Shown piece after piece: positions 28,750 to 37,331 of a DNA stretch of 64,000 nucleotides. Positions within the stretch are counted from its first letter, which is position 1. Each line of letters opens with the position of its first letter. Origin of the DNA: Bradyrhizobium nitroreducens (lineage in GTDB: Bacteria > Pseudomonadota > Alphaproteobacteria > Rhizobiales > Xanthobacteraceae); contig NZ_LFJC01000003.1 of the NCBI RefSeq assembly GCF_002776695.1, positions 6,110,649 through 6,174,648 on the forward strand, in the 5' to 3' direction. The position numbers and the translations under genes are program-made. A model generated the notes under the pieces. The model was not told the DNA's origin and did not search any database. It saw only the letters and a program-made list of their open reading frames with translations.

Positions 28750-29871
28750 CTATCCGCCTACCACCAGATCGTCGCGATGGATCATCTCCGCGCGGCCGCT
28801 GATGCCGAGGATGGCCATCACGTCTGGAGAGGAACGGCCCCTGATCCGCTCGGCCTCGTCGGCGTCGTAGGCGATCAGGCCGCGGCCGATCTCGCTGGTG
28901 TCGGGGCCGCGCACGATCACGGCGTCGCCGCGGGCGAACTGGCCCTCGACCTTGATCACGCCGGCCGGCAGCAGGCTGGCGCCGGCGCGCAGCGCCGTCA
29001 CCGCGCCGGCATCGATCGTCAGCGTACCCTTCGGCTCCAGCGTGCCGGCGATCCAGCGTTTGCGCGAGGTGATGGGATTGGCCGGCGTCAGGAACCAGGT
29101 GCAGCGGCCGCCATCGGCGATCGCCTGCAGGGGATGCTCGATCTTGCCCGAGGCGATCAGCATATGCGTGCCGCCGGTCGTTGCGATCTTGGCCGCCTCG
29201 ACCTTGGTGCGCATGCCGCCGCGCGACAGCTCGGACTCGGCGTCGCCCGCCACGGCCTCGATCTCCGAAGAGATGCTCTCGACCACCGGAATGAGCTTTG
29301 CGTTCGGGTTGTTCTTCGGCGGGGCGTCGTAGAGCCCGTCGATGTCGGACAGCAGCACCAGCAGATCGGCGCTCGCCATCGTGGCGACGCGGGCGGCGAG
29401 GCGGTCGTTGTCGCCGTAGCGGATCTCGTTGGTCGCCACCGTGTCGTTCTCGTTGATGACCGGGATGGCGCGCCATTCCAGCAGCTTGCCGATGGTGGAG
29501 CGCGCATTGAGATAGCGGCGGCGCTCTTCGGTGTCCTGCAGCGTCACCAGGATCTGGCCGGCGCCGATGCCATGCGCGCCAAGCACCTCGGACCAGATCC
29601 GCGCCAGCGCGATCTGGCCCACGGCGGCGGCGGCCTGGCTCTCTTCCAGCTTCAGCGGACCGCGCGGCAATTTGAGGCGACTGCGGCCGAGCGCGATCGA
29701 GCCGGAGGAGACGACGAGGACGTCGCGTCCCTCCTTGTGCAGCTTGGCCATGTCGTCGGCGAGCGCGGCGAGCCAGGAAGAGCGCACCTCGCCCTTGTCG
29801 GAATCGACCAGCAGCGCGGAGCCGACCTTGACGACGATACGGCGGAATTGACTGAGTTCGGGGCTGGCCAT
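28750..29871 (-). CDS. proB: Glutamate 5-kinase ProB
   Basis: ProB phosphorylates glutamate in the first, proline-inhibited step of proline synthesis. The 373-residue protein has the amino-acid kinase domain at about 8-260, with RIVVKVGSALLVDSDKG, VLVVSSGSIALGRSRL, INENDTVATNEIRYGDND and GGMRTKVEAAKIA, and a C-terminal PUA domain at about 280-365. The PUA domain is the usual extension in enzymes of this type. It normally forms an obgE-proB-proA string. Here a Bug-type binding protein gene and a sulfatase gene separate it from obgE, and an autotransporter separates it from proA. Confidence 0.96.
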   Translation of the reverse strand: MASPELSQFRRIVVKVGSALLVDSDKGEVRSSWLAALADDMAKLHKEGRDVLVVSSGSIALGRSRLKLPRGPLKLEESQAAAAVGQIALARIWSEVLGAHGIGAGQILVTLQDTEERRRYLNARSTIGKLLEWRAIPVINENDTVATNEIRYGDNDRLAARVATMASADLLVLLSDIDGLYDAPPKNNPNAKLIPVVESISSEIEAVAGDAESELSRGGMRTKVEAAKIATTGGTHMLIASGKIEHPLQAIADGGRCTWFLTPANPITSRKRWIAGTLEPKGTLTIDAGAVTALRAGASLLPAGVIKVEGQFARGDAVIVRGPDTSEIGRGLIAYDADEAERIRGRSSPDVMAILGISGRAEMIHRDDLVVGG

Positions 29872-30073
29872 GTCTGTATGCGTGTCGGCGCGCTCGGGTG
29901 ATCTGCTCTTGGAAACGGCGGAGCGAGAGAGCGGCGCCGATAGGCCTGCTTTTGCAGCAGGACGATGGCCGGCGCAAGGCGGCCGGCGTGGTAAATGGCG
30001 AAGGTCGGCCTTGTCCGGGACGCCGCTCTGGTCCTAACTGCGGCCAACCAAAATGAGGCCGGAGAGGAAAAGA

Positions 30074-31039
30074 ATGGATCGCCGCAAATTCATGGCCGGA
30101 TGCCTCGGCCTGCCGCTGCTGGCGCAGGCAGGTGAGGCGCAGGCGCAGGCCGGGCTGACCAAGATCATATTTCCGTTTGCGGCGGGCGCCGGCGGCGACA
30201 CGCTGTGCCGGCTGATCGCGCAGGAGATGGCCCCGGTGCTGCAACGGACCATCGTGGTCGAGAACCGCACCGGCGGTGACGGCCTGATCGGGATCAAGGC
30301 GGTGAAGGGGGCAAGCCCCGACGGCAGCATGGTGCTGGTGACGACGGGGCCGACCATGTACCTGCTGCCGATGGTGGAGACGACGCCGAGCTTCGACACG
30401 GCGAAGGATTTCGTGCCGGTGTCGCTGCTGGCGCGGTTTGAATTCGCCGTCGTCATCAATCCCGCGATCGAAGCCGCTGACTTCAAGGGATTCGTGGCGT
30501 GGCTGAAGGCGCATCCGGACAAGACCTCGTTCGGCGTGCCGAGCAACGGCACGATTCCGCATTTCATGGGCTCCAAGCTGGAGAAGGATCTCGGCATTCC
30601 CCTGACCCGCGTGCCCTATCGCGGCAGCGCGCCGATCCTCAACGATCTCGTCGGCGGCCATATCTCCTTTGGGATCGTCACGTTGGCGGACGCACTGCCG
30701 CAGCATCGGGCCAAGGGCGTGAAGATCATCGCGTCATCGAGTGCGGAGCGTTCGCCGTTCGCGCCCGAGGTCCCCACGCTGAAGGAGAGCGGCATCGATC
30801 TCGTCGCGGACGCCTGGTACGGCATGTGGCTTCCCGCCGGCAGTCCGCCGGATTTCGCCAGCAAGCTCGGTGCCGCCGCGAGCGCTGCGCTCGCCAAGCC
30901 CGAGGTGAAGGAGAAGCTCACCGCGATCGGGCTGATCCCGGTCGGCAGCAATGCGGACGGGCTGTCGAAGGAGCTCGCCGCGAACATCGCGTTGTGGCAG
31001 CCGATCGTGAAGGCGACGGGATACAAGATCGAGAATTGA
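30074..31039 (+). CDS. Tripartite tricarboxylate transporter receptor (Bug/TctC) family
   Basis: A periplasmic solute-binding protein of 321 residues starting at ATG 30074 after a strong ggagagg. The N-terminus MDRRKFMAGCLGLPLLAQAG has a twin Arg and a Cys, so Tat export or a lipoprotein signal is possible. Bug-family features follow: IIFPFAAGAGGDTLCRLIAQ, VVENRTGGDGLIG, VPYRGSAPILNDLVGGHISFG and PEVPTLKESGID. Such proteins bind carboxylates or related organic acids. There are no tctA/tctB permease genes next to it, so it is an orphan receptor, common in this group of bacteria. Together with the convergent sulfatase-like gene it forms an insert between proB and obgE. Confidence 0.9.
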   Translation: MDRRKFMAGCLGLPLLAQAGEAQAQAGLTKIIFPFAAGAGGDTLCRLIAQEMAPVLQRTIVVENRTGGDGLIGIKAVKGASPDGSMVLVTTGPTMYLLPMVETTPSFDTAKDFVPVSLLARFEFAVVINPAIEAADFKGFVAWLKAHPDKTSFGVPSNGTIPHFMGSKLEKDLGIPLTRVPYRGSAPILNDLVGGHISFGIVTLADALPQHRAKGVKIIASSSAERSPFAPEVPTLKESGIDLVADAWYGMWLPAGSPPDFASKLGAAASAALAKPEVKEKLTAIGLIPVGSNADGLSKELAANIALWQPIVKATGYKIEN

Positions 31040-31064
31040 AATCCCTCGGCGCCTCACACTCAGT

Positions 31065-31150
31065 CGTCATGGCCGGGCTTGACCCGGCCATCCACGTGCG
31101 TCCGCGATTGCCGTAAGACGTGGATGCCCGGGTCAAGCCCGGGCATGACG
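31065..31150. repeat. Palindromic repeat (ggccgggcttgacccggcc type)
   Basis: Outer arms cgtcatggccgggcttgacc and ggtcaagcccgggcatgacg are inverted copies with two mismatches, and inner arms ccatccacg and cgtggatgcc pair around gtgcgtccgcgattgccgtaaga. This is the same family as 8108-8224. Here it sits between two convergent genes, where it could act as a bidirectional transcript end. Confidence 0.85.
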
Positions 31151-31176
31151 AATGGAGAGAGCCTCGCTCCGCTAAC

Positions 31177-32811
31177 TCACATCTTCGCGCGCTGCGCGAT
31201 GCCGTCCTTGATTGCGGCAAGCTCCGCTTCATCCCAGATGCCGATCAAGACGCCGCCCTTCACCTGCAGCTGGTTGTCCGCATAGGCCGCGATCTTCTCG
31301 CGCGGCGTGGTGATGTGGTCGTTCGGATGCAGCGCCCAGTCGAACAGCTCGGCCTGCAGCCGCGCGATGATCCCGGCACACTCCGGATCGTCGCCGCGAT
31401 CCAGATATTCTTCCGGATCGGTTTCGAGATCGTACAGCATCGGGCGGAAGCCGGAGGCGTGGATGTATTTCCAGCGGCCGTCGAACACCATGAACAGGCG
31501 GCAGCGCTCGATCGGCTGGTTCAGCTTCAGCCGCACGTCCTGCATGGCGTAATCGTATTCGGAGAACGCCACCTTGCGCCAATCGCTCGGTGTCGGGCCG
31601 CGCAGCAGCGGCAGCAGCGAGCGTCCTTCGAGGATGTGGCCGGGCACCTTGCCGCCGAAATAATCGACGAAGGTCGGCGCGAGATCGATGCCTTCCACCA
31701 GCGCATCGCTGCGCGTGCCGCGGGTGGCGTCGGCTTCGCTGGAGGGATCGATGATGATCAGCGGGATCTTGGCCGACTGTTCGTGGAACAGGTCCTTCTC
31801 GCCCATCCAGTGATCGCCGAGATAGTCGCCGTGATCGGAGGTGAACACGATCATGGTCGTGTCCAGCAGGCCGCGCTCACCTAAGAACTTCATCAGCACG
31901 CCCATCTGGTCGTCGATCTGGGTGATCAGGCCCATATAGGTCGGAATCACCTTCTCGCGGGCATCGTCGCGCGCCATGTTGCGGGAGTAGCGCATGTCCA
32001 TATAGGCGCCGAACACCGGATGCGGGTTCTGCCGCTCGCGCATCGAGCGGATCACCGGGATCATGTCCTCGGTCGAATACATGCTGGCGTAGGGTTCTGG
32101 CGCGATATAGGGCCAGTGCGGCTTGATGTAGGACAGATGCAGGCACCACGGCCGGCCGTCGGTCTCGGCCTCGCTGATGAAATCCATCGCGCGCCGCGTC
32201 ATGTAGGGCGTCTCGGAATGCTCGTCCGGCACGCGCGCGGCCTTGTCGGCGTGCACCAATAGCCAGCCGTTCTGCAGCGAACCATCCTCGGCCGCGCCGG
32301 AATTGGCCCAGTGCTCCCAGGGGTTGGTGGCCTCGAAACCTTGGCTGCGCAGATAGTCGTCGTATTTCGGGCGCGGGCGTCCGGTCGGATGCAAGCCATC
32401 GTCGCGTTCATAGGGCTCGAAGCCGCATTCGGCGACATGCACGCCGATGACGGATTCCGGGGGAATGCCGAGCGCCTTCATGCCTTCGAGGTCGGGCGCC
32501 ATGTGGGTCTTGCCGACCAGCACGTTGCGCACCCCGATCTTTTTCAGGTGATCGCCGAGCGTCGGCTCGCCGACGCGAAGCGGCCAGCCGTTCCAGTGCG
32601 AGCCGTGCGAACGCATGTAGCGGCCGGTGTAGAACGACATTCGCGACGGGCCGCAGATCGGCGATTGCACATAGGCCTTGCTGAACAGCACGCCGCGCTT
32701 GGCCATGGCGTCGATGTTGGGCGTCTTCAGCGTGGGATGGCCGGTGCAGCCGAGATAGTCGTAGCGAAGCTGGTCGCACATGATCCAGAGAACGTTCTTC
32801 GCGCGCGCCAT
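31177..32811 (-). CDS. Sulfatase / phosphonate monoester hydrolase family enzyme
   Basis: A 544-residue alkaline-phosphatase-superfamily hydrolase. The N-terminus KNVLWIMCDQLRYDYLGC holds the metal-binding Asp. CGPSR (in SPICGPSRMSFYTGRY) matches the CxPxR sequence whose Cys is converted to formylglycine. VFTSDHGDYLGDH supplies further metal ligands. The C-terminal half (LLPLLRGPTPSDWRK, YKYIHASG-like KYIHASGFRPMLYDLETDPEE) is close to the rhizobial phosphonate monoester hydrolases, which also accept sulfate monoesters and phosphodiesters. There is no signal peptide, so it should be cytosolic, which favours the hydrolase reading over a secreted sulfatase. The exact substrate is unknown. Confidence 0.88.
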   Translation of the reverse strand: MARAKNVLWIMCDQLRYDYLGCTGHPTLKTPNIDAMAKRGVLFSKAYVQSPICGPSRMSFYTGRYMRSHGSHWNGWPLRVGEPTLGDHLKKIGVRNVLVGKTHMAPDLEGMKALGIPPESVIGVHVAECGFEPYERDDGLHPTGRPRPKYDDYLRSQGFEATNPWEHWANSGAAEDGSLQNGWLLVHADKAARVPDEHSETPYMTRRAMDFISEAETDGRPWCLHLSYIKPHWPYIAPEPYASMYSTEDMIPVIRSMRERQNPHPVFGAYMDMRYSRNMARDDAREKVIPTYMGLITQIDDQMGVLMKFLGERGLLDTTMIVFTSDHGDYLGDHWMGEKDLFHEQSAKIPLIIIDPSSEADATRGTRSDALVEGIDLAPTFVDYFGGKVPGHILEGRSLLPLLRGPTPSDWRKVAFSEYDYAMQDVRLKLNQPIERCRLFMVFDGRWKYIHASGFRPMLYDLETDPEEYLDRGDDPECAGIIARLQAELFDWALHPNDHITTPREKIAAYADNQLQVKGGVLIGIWDEAELAAIKDGIAQRAKM

Positions 32812-32896
32812 GCGTCATCCCTGTCGTTTCTTGATTGTTTGATGCTGCGCTATCGCGCGAACGAAGACAAGCGGCCGGCCCATAGGGCCGACCTGA

Positions 32897-33937
32897 TCAA
32901 GCCGACCACGGCTCCGCTTCGGCCGCGCTCTTCGCCTTGGCCGAGACCGGGGCCTCGCCGATCACCTCGACGAGCGCGCGCAATGCTTCCTTCACGCCCT
33001 GGCCGGTAACCGCTGACAGCAGCAGCGGCGTCTTTTTCGCGGCGCGCTTCAGGCGTTCCTTCTGCTTCTTCAATTCCTCCGGCTCGACCGCGTCGATCTT
33101 GTTCAGCGCGACGATCTCGATCTTGTCGGTCAAGAGCCCGCCATAGGCGTCGAGCTCCTTGCGCACCGTCTTGTAGGCCTTGCCGGCGTGCTCGCAGGTG
33201 GCGTCGACCAGGTGCAGCAGCACGCGGCAGCGCTCGACATGGCCGAGGAAGCGGTCGCCGAGGCCGGTGCCTTCATGCGCGCCCTCGATCAGGCCGGGAA
33301 TATCGGCGAGCACGAATTCACGGCCGTCGGCATTCACGACGCCGAGCTGCGGATGCAGCGTGGTGAAGGGATAGTCGGCGATCTTCGGCTTGGCCGCGCT
33401 GACCTTGGACAGGAAGGTCGACTTGCCGGCATTGGGCATACCGACGAGGCCGGCGTCGGCAATGAGTTTCAGCCGCAGCCAGATCCAGCGCTCCTCGCCG
33501 GGCTGGCCGGGATTGGCGTTGCGCGGGGCGCGGTTGGTCGAGGTCTTGAAATGCGCGTTGCCGAAGCCGCCATTGCCGCCCTCGGCCAGCACGAACTTTT
33601 CGCCGACCTCAGTGAAGTCGTGGATCAGGGTCTCGCGATCCTCGTCGAAGATCTGCGTGCCCATCGGCACCTTCAGCACGATGTTCTTGCCGTTGGCGCC
33701 GTGGCGGTCCGAGCCCGAGCCGTTCTCGCCCTTCTGGGCCTTGAAGTGCTGCTGGTAGCGGTAGTCGATCAGCGTGTTCAGCCCGTCGGCGACCTCGATG
33801 ATGACATTGCCGCCGCGGCCGCCATTGCCGCCGGAGGGACCGCCGAATTCGATGAACTTCTCGCGGCGGAACGCCACGCAGCCGTTCCCGCCGTCACCGG
33901 AACGGATATAGACCTTTGCTTCGTCGAGGAATTTCAT
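32897..33937 (-). CDS. obgE: GTPase ObgE/CgtA
   Basis: An essential GTPase in late 50S ribosome assembly and stress signalling. From ATG 33937 it has 346 residues; the open frame extends to 34072 with no family resemblance. The Obg domain (1-158) is Gly-rich with MKFLDEAKVYIRSGDGGNG and GGPSGGNGGRGG. The G domain from about 160 has GMPNAGKSTFLS (P-loop), TTLHPQLG (switch), DIPGLIEGAHEG (G3), NKID (G4) and SAVTGQG (G5). It belongs to the rpmA/rplU...obgE...proB neighbourhood, though several extra genes lie between it and both neighbours. Confidence 0.96.
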   Translation of the reverse strand: MKFLDEAKVYIRSGDGGNGCVAFRREKFIEFGGPSGGNGGRGGNVIIEVADGLNTLIDYRYQQHFKAQKGENGSGSDRHGANGKNIVLKVPMGTQIFDEDRETLIHDFTEVGEKFVLAEGGNGGFGNAHFKTSTNRAPRNANPGQPGEERWIWLRLKLIADAGLVGMPNAGKSTFLSKVSAAKPKIADYPFTTLHPQLGVVNADGREFVLADIPGLIEGAHEGTGLGDRFLGHVERCRVLLHLVDATCEHAGKAYKTVRKELDAYGGLLTDKIEIVALNKIDAVEPEELKKQKERLKRAAKKTPLLLSAVTGQGVKEALRALVEVIGEAPVSAKAKSAAEAEPWSA

Positions 33938-34101
33938 GGGCCATAGGTAGGCCAGCCGGCCCCCTGCGGCAACCCGGATAGACCCGCAAATCGGCCGAAT
34001 TTCTCGCGATTTGGGGCCCTTGCTTAACCCCATGGTACCATCCGGCATGACTTGGATGTGATACAGCCGCATCGAACCGGGGGCGCGCTCCGTGCAGACC
34101 G

Positions 34102-34800
34102 TCAGGCTGGCGGCGCATCGCCGGCCGGCAGCAGGGCGCAGCGAAGCGGATGCTGGCGGGCCGCCGCAAGATTCTGGATTTTTTCGCGAAAAGCGACAGC
34201 CTCGGTCCGGGGAAATATCCCGCAGGAGCCGCGCTTGCGGGCGTGGGTAGAAAACATGATCGCGGTGGCGCGCTCGCGGCTCACCCCGAAGACGTTTTCG
34301 AGGACGAAAGTCACGAACTCCGCCGGCGTGTAGGGGTCATTCAGCAGGACGACCTCCAGATAAGGCGCATCGCTACGATCGGCTTCGACATCCGCAATTG
34401 CACCCTTGGCGATGCCATGGCTCAGATAGAGAAGGGCATCGTAGCGGGTGGCGCCCTGTGCGGAGAGGAAGCGACCGACCGGCTCGGCGAACAGCTCGAC
34501 CAGCATGTCGGCGCCCGTCACCACCGTCCGTTCGGACAGTTGCGCCTCGTTGAACGCAAGCTGAAGCAGGTGACCGAGGCCCGTCGACGGCTCCGTCGCG
34601 CCCGCGGCCTCGACGTCCCGCCGCAAGCGCATCAGGTCGATGCCGCAGGCCTGCATCACCGGCGAAGCGTCTTCGTCCTCGGTCAAGGCGATCAGCAAAT
34701 CCTGCGGGCCGGGATGTGTGCGGCTTTGCGCCCGGGCGGCCGAAGTCGCGCGCTGGAGCGAACGCTTGAACGTCTCGGAGCAGGGCGGCAGGAGCGCCAT
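34102..34800 (-). CDS. Clp N-domain/ClpS fusion protein (adaptor-like)
   Basis: A 232-residue protein joining two parts that normally sit on different polypeptides. Residues about 10-130 resemble the ClpA/ClpB N-domain repeats (LQRATSAARAQSRTHPGPQDLLIALTEDE reads like the first repeat, split at residue 40; then ADMLVELFAEPVGRFLSAQG). Residues about 147-225 are a ClpS domain with VVLLNDPYTPAEFVTFVLE, ATAIMFSTHARKRGSCGIF and ARQHPLRCAL. Ordinary ClpS binds the ClpA N-domain and delivers N-end-rule substrates to ClpAP. With both parts on one chain the protein could self-associate or compete with ClpA. The N-degron pocket is partly changed (NDP where ClpS usually has NDD). Confidence 0.85.
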   Translation of the reverse strand: MALLPPCSETFKRSLQRATSAARAQSRTHPGPQDLLIALTEDEDASPVMQACGIDLMRLRRDVEAAGATEPSTGLGHLLQLAFNEAQLSERTVVTGADMLVELFAEPVGRFLSAQGATRYDALLYLSHGIAKGAIADVEADRSDAPYLEVVLLNDPYTPAEFVTFVLENVFGVSRERATAIMFSTHARKRGSCGIFPRTEAVAFREKIQNLAAARQHPLRCALLPAGDAPPA

Positions 34801-34902
34801 CGCGGGCCATCATCATCGTGCGGTCGGGTTGTGCACGGTATTTGTCGAAGGTTTTCCCGCCGCGGTTCACGCCCGGCCTGCTCGTGATGCGAGGCGGCTC
34901 TG

Positions 34903-35394
34903 CTAGCCCGGTCGCCGCCGGATCAGGAATTTCTGCGTCCCCTCCAGCACCAGTTCCTTGCGCTGGTTGAATACGGTGCTGCGCAACGTGACCGTGCCGG
35001 TCGTTCGTCCCGGCACGAGCTCGGTGACCTCCAGCGCGGGGTAGATGGTGTCGTCGGCGTAGACAGGCTTGAGGAACCGGCTCGATTGCTCGAGGAAACC
35101 GACCAGCGATTCCTCGACCATGAAGGGAAACAGGCCGGCGCCGGGCGCGGTGTGGATCAGGGTCTGGAAGCCGTGCGCAAGCAGATGCGGCATGCCGCGG
35201 CTGCGGCAATATTCCACGTCATAATGCACGGGATGGGTATCGCCGCTCGCGGTCTGGAACGCGGCGAATATCGCCGAAGTCTGGGTCCGGCTCGGCAGCA
35301 CGAAGCGTTCGCCGACGACGAAATCCTCAAACCAGCGTTGCGTCGGGATCATGCGATGCCGGGTCGGATCGAAGTCGCTCATGCGCTGCACCAT
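34903..35394 (-). CDS. MaoC-like hot-dog dehydratase
   Basis: A 163-residue single hot-dog-fold protein of the MaoC/R-hydratase group, which hydrates or dehydrates acyl-CoA thioesters. The dehydratase motif is present in modified form: FQTASGDTHPVHYDVEYCRSR with the catalytic Asp and His, then LLAHGFQTLIHTAPGAG. LKPVYADDTIYPALEVTEL and GTVTLRSTVFNQRKELVLEG are typical of these proteins. ATG 35382 is an alternative start; neither start has a clear ribosome-binding site. There are no other fatty acid genes around it, so the substrate cannot be told. Confidence 0.85.
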   Translation of the reverse strand: MVQRMSDFDPTRHRMIPTQRWFEDFVVGERFVLPSRTQTSAIFAAFQTASGDTHPVHYDVEYCRSRGMPHLLAHGFQTLIHTAPGAGLFPFMVEESLVGFLEQSSRFLKPVYADDTIYPALEVTELVPGRTTGTVTLRSTVFNQRKELVLEGTQKFLIRRRPG

Positions 35395-35503
35395 CAGGAC
35401 GAATTCGGAAAGTGATCCGTACCGCGTGAGGCGCAGTGCGACAATGCGTTCAATTCGCCGGAGTTGGGCTTGTCCCGCGCGTCGACGCGACTAAAACGCC
35501 TCG

Positions 35504-36418
35504 ATGCCCCTGTTCAAGAACCTCTCCGCCTATGACGATCGCTCCGCGCGCCTCGCCGGCATCGGGCTGATGGTGCTGTCGATCTTCATGTTCTCGTTCG
35601 GCGACGCCATGGGCAAGTTCCTGGTCGGCACCTATTCGGTGGGGCAGCTCCTGTTCCTGCGTGCCTGCGCGGCGCTGCTGTTGCTGTCGCCGCTGATCTG
35701 GAAGCAGCGTCACCAGTTCCTGCAGCTGGAGCGTCCGGGGCTGCAGCTGTTTCGCGTCGTGCTGTCGACGCTGGAGGTCGCCGCCTTCTTCCTCGCGACC
35801 GTCTATCTGCCGCTTGCCGACGTCATCACCTATTATCTCGCCGGGCCCATCTTCGTCACCGCGATGTCGGCGATCTTCCTGGGCGAGAAGGTCGGCTGGC
35901 GGCGCTGGACCGCGATCCTGATTGGCTTCTGTGGCGTCCTGATCGCGCTGCGGCCGTCGGCGCAGACCGTCAGCCTGCCGGCGCTGATCGCGCTCGGCGG
36001 GAGCCTGTCCTTCGCGACCCTGATGCTGATCACGCGCAGCCTGCGCAAGACGCCCGACATCGTGATGGCATCCTCTCAATTCGTCGGCACCTTCTCGCTG
36101 GGCGCGGTGTTGTCGGCCTTCAACTGGGTGCCGCCGACGCCGGGCAGCCTCGTGATCTTCGCGACGGCCGGACTGATTTCGGTGACGGCGCTGTTCTGCG
36201 TCAACCGGTCGCTGAAGCTGGCGCCGGCCAGCGTCGTGGTGCCCTATCAATATTCGATGATCGTCTGGGCCGTGATCTTCGGCTTCGTCGTGTTTGGCGA
36301 CGTGCCGTCGGTCGCGACGATCGTCGGCGCGGCGATCATCATCGGCGCCGGGTTCTACATCTACTTGCGCGAGCGCGATCTCGGGCGTCCGAGCGAGGAA
36401 GTGAATCCGCCGGCGTAG
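35504..36418 (+). CDS. DMT-superfamily EamA transporter
   Basis: A 304-residue membrane protein with ten predicted helices in two EamA repeats. The first starts at LAGIGLMVLSIFMFSFGDAM and the second near LPALIALGGSLSFATLMLIT. GKFLVGTYSVGQLLFLRA, LADVITYYLAGPIFVTAM and VVPYQYSMIVWAVIFGFVVF are typical of the RhtA/YdcZ-like drug/metabolite exporters common in rhizobia. It may export metabolites or amino acids, but the substrate cannot be read from the sequence. It is monocistronic and ends four bases before a long perfect inverted repeat that may end its transcript. Confidence 0.9.
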   Translation: MPLFKNLSAYDDRSARLAGIGLMVLSIFMFSFGDAMGKFLVGTYSVGQLLFLRACAALLLLSPLIWKQRHQFLQLERPGLQLFRVVLSTLEVAAFFLATVYLPLADVITYYLAGPIFVTAMSAIFLGEKVGWRRWTAILIGFCGVLIALRPSAQTVSLPALIALGGSLSFATLMLITRSLRKTPDIVMASSQFVGTFSLGAVLSAFNWVPPTPGSLVIFATAGLISVTALFCVNRSLKLAPASVVVPYQYSMIVWAVIFGFVVFGDVPSVATIVGAAIIIGAGFYIYLRERDLGRPSEEVNPPA

Positions 36419-36421
36419 CTC

Positions 36422-36584
36422 TTACCCTCCCCTGGAGGGGGAGGGTCGGCTCACGTTGAGCGCAGCGAAATGTGAGACGGGGTGGGGTGAAGGTCTCTCC
36501 ACGTCGCACGGTGCCCGAGTGGAGAGATCACCCCACCCCGCTCGCGCTACGCGCGATCGACCCTCCCCCTCCAGGGGAGGGTAA
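36422..36584. repeat. Long inverted repeat with perfect 27-bp arms
   Basis: The left arm 36422-36448 (starts ttaccctcccctggag) and right arm 36558-36584 are perfect inverted copies of 27 bp. Inside lie a second pair, ccccaccccg (36531-36540) against cggggtgggg (36478-36487), and ctctccac against gtggagag. The element fills the whole gap between two convergent genes. It has the size and design of a small MITE-like element, but I see no target-site duplication. Confidence 0.85.
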
Positions 36585-36585
36585 G

Positions 36586-37179
36586 TCACTTCATCCTTCT
36601 CGCACTGCTCCAGCTCTTCAGCGAGGCCCACACGCCGCGGGACAGCCGGAAGCAGTCGACCGGTGTCGACGATCCAAGCGCGAGGAAGCGGTGCAGCTGC
36701 ACGCCGCTCCACTGGAAGCCGCACTTCTCCAGCACCTTGCGCGAGGCCGGATTGGTGACGCGCGCGCCGGCATGGAGGTGATCGTCCTCGAACTCCTCGA
36801 AGAAGAAGTCGATCGCGCCGCGCGCGGCCTCGGTGGCAAAGCCCTGGCCCCAATGCTCGACGCCGAGCCAGTAGCCGAGCTCGGCATTGCCTGGCGTGGA
36901 ACAGTCGATGCCGACCATGCCGACCGGCCCCGAGTCGTGCTCGATCAGGAACACGGTCTCAGCTCCGAGCGCAGCGGTGGCGCGGATGAATTCGACGGCG
37001 TCGTCCTGCGAATAGGGATGCGGCAGGCGGCGGGTGTTTTCGGCGACGCGGCGGTCGTTGGCGAGCCGGGCGATGGTCCTGACGTCGGCCAGCGTCGGCC
37101 GCCGCAAGGTCAGCCGTTCGGTGGCGACGACGCTGGGTCTCGCCTCCGCCAAGGTCACGCTCGAGAAATCCTGCAACAT
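36586..37179 (-). CDS. GNAT family N-acetyltransferase (RimJ/RimL type)
   Basis: A 197-residue acetyltransferase using acetyl-CoA. ATG 37179 (MLQDFSSVTLAEARPS) has cggag upstream; the open frame continues to a GTG at 37200. The GNAT fold is visible from TERLTLRRPTLADVRTIARL, VFLIEHDSGPVGMVGID, NAELGYWLGVEHWGQGFATEA (acetyl-CoA pyrophosphate loop) and NPASRKVLEKCGFQ, the standard set of RimJ/RimL relatives that acetylate ribosomal proteins or small amines. It lies 150 bp downstream of rpmA, past a strong terminator, so it probably has its own promoter. Confidence 0.9.
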   Translation of the reverse strand: MLQDFSSVTLAEARPSVVATERLTLRRPTLADVRTIARLANDRRVAENTRRLPHPYSQDDAVEFIRATAALGAETVFLIEHDSGPVGMVGIDCSTPGNAELGYWLGVEHWGQGFATEAARGAIDFFFEEFEDDHLHAGARVTNPASRKVLEKCGFQWSGVQLHRFLALGSSTPVDCFRLSRGVWASLKSWSSARRMK

Positions 37180-37220
37180 GTCCGGCTCCGTGAAAGTCAC
37201 TAAGTCAAAGTGAGCAAGTC

Positions 37221-37257
37221 AAAAGAAAAGGGGAGGCCGGTTTCCCGCCTCCCCTTG
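37221..37257 (-). terminator. Terminator of the rplU-rpmA operon
   Basis: The perfect stem aaggggaggc and gcctcccctt has the loop cggtttccc. In the minus direction it is followed by the T-rich tract ttttctttt, a textbook rho-independent terminator 75 bp after the rpmA stop. Confidence 0.88.
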
Positions 37258-37331
37258 GAGCCTTCGATCTCGATGATCTCTAGGACTCCGCCGGTTCAGT
37301 GGGACCGGCGGACTCCAATGTGATCCACCGT

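Noticed and set aside
28706..30706. 666-codon minus-strand frame covering proB and part of the Bug-type gene
   Set aside because: It spans two real genes in a third frame and is extremely Arg-rich.
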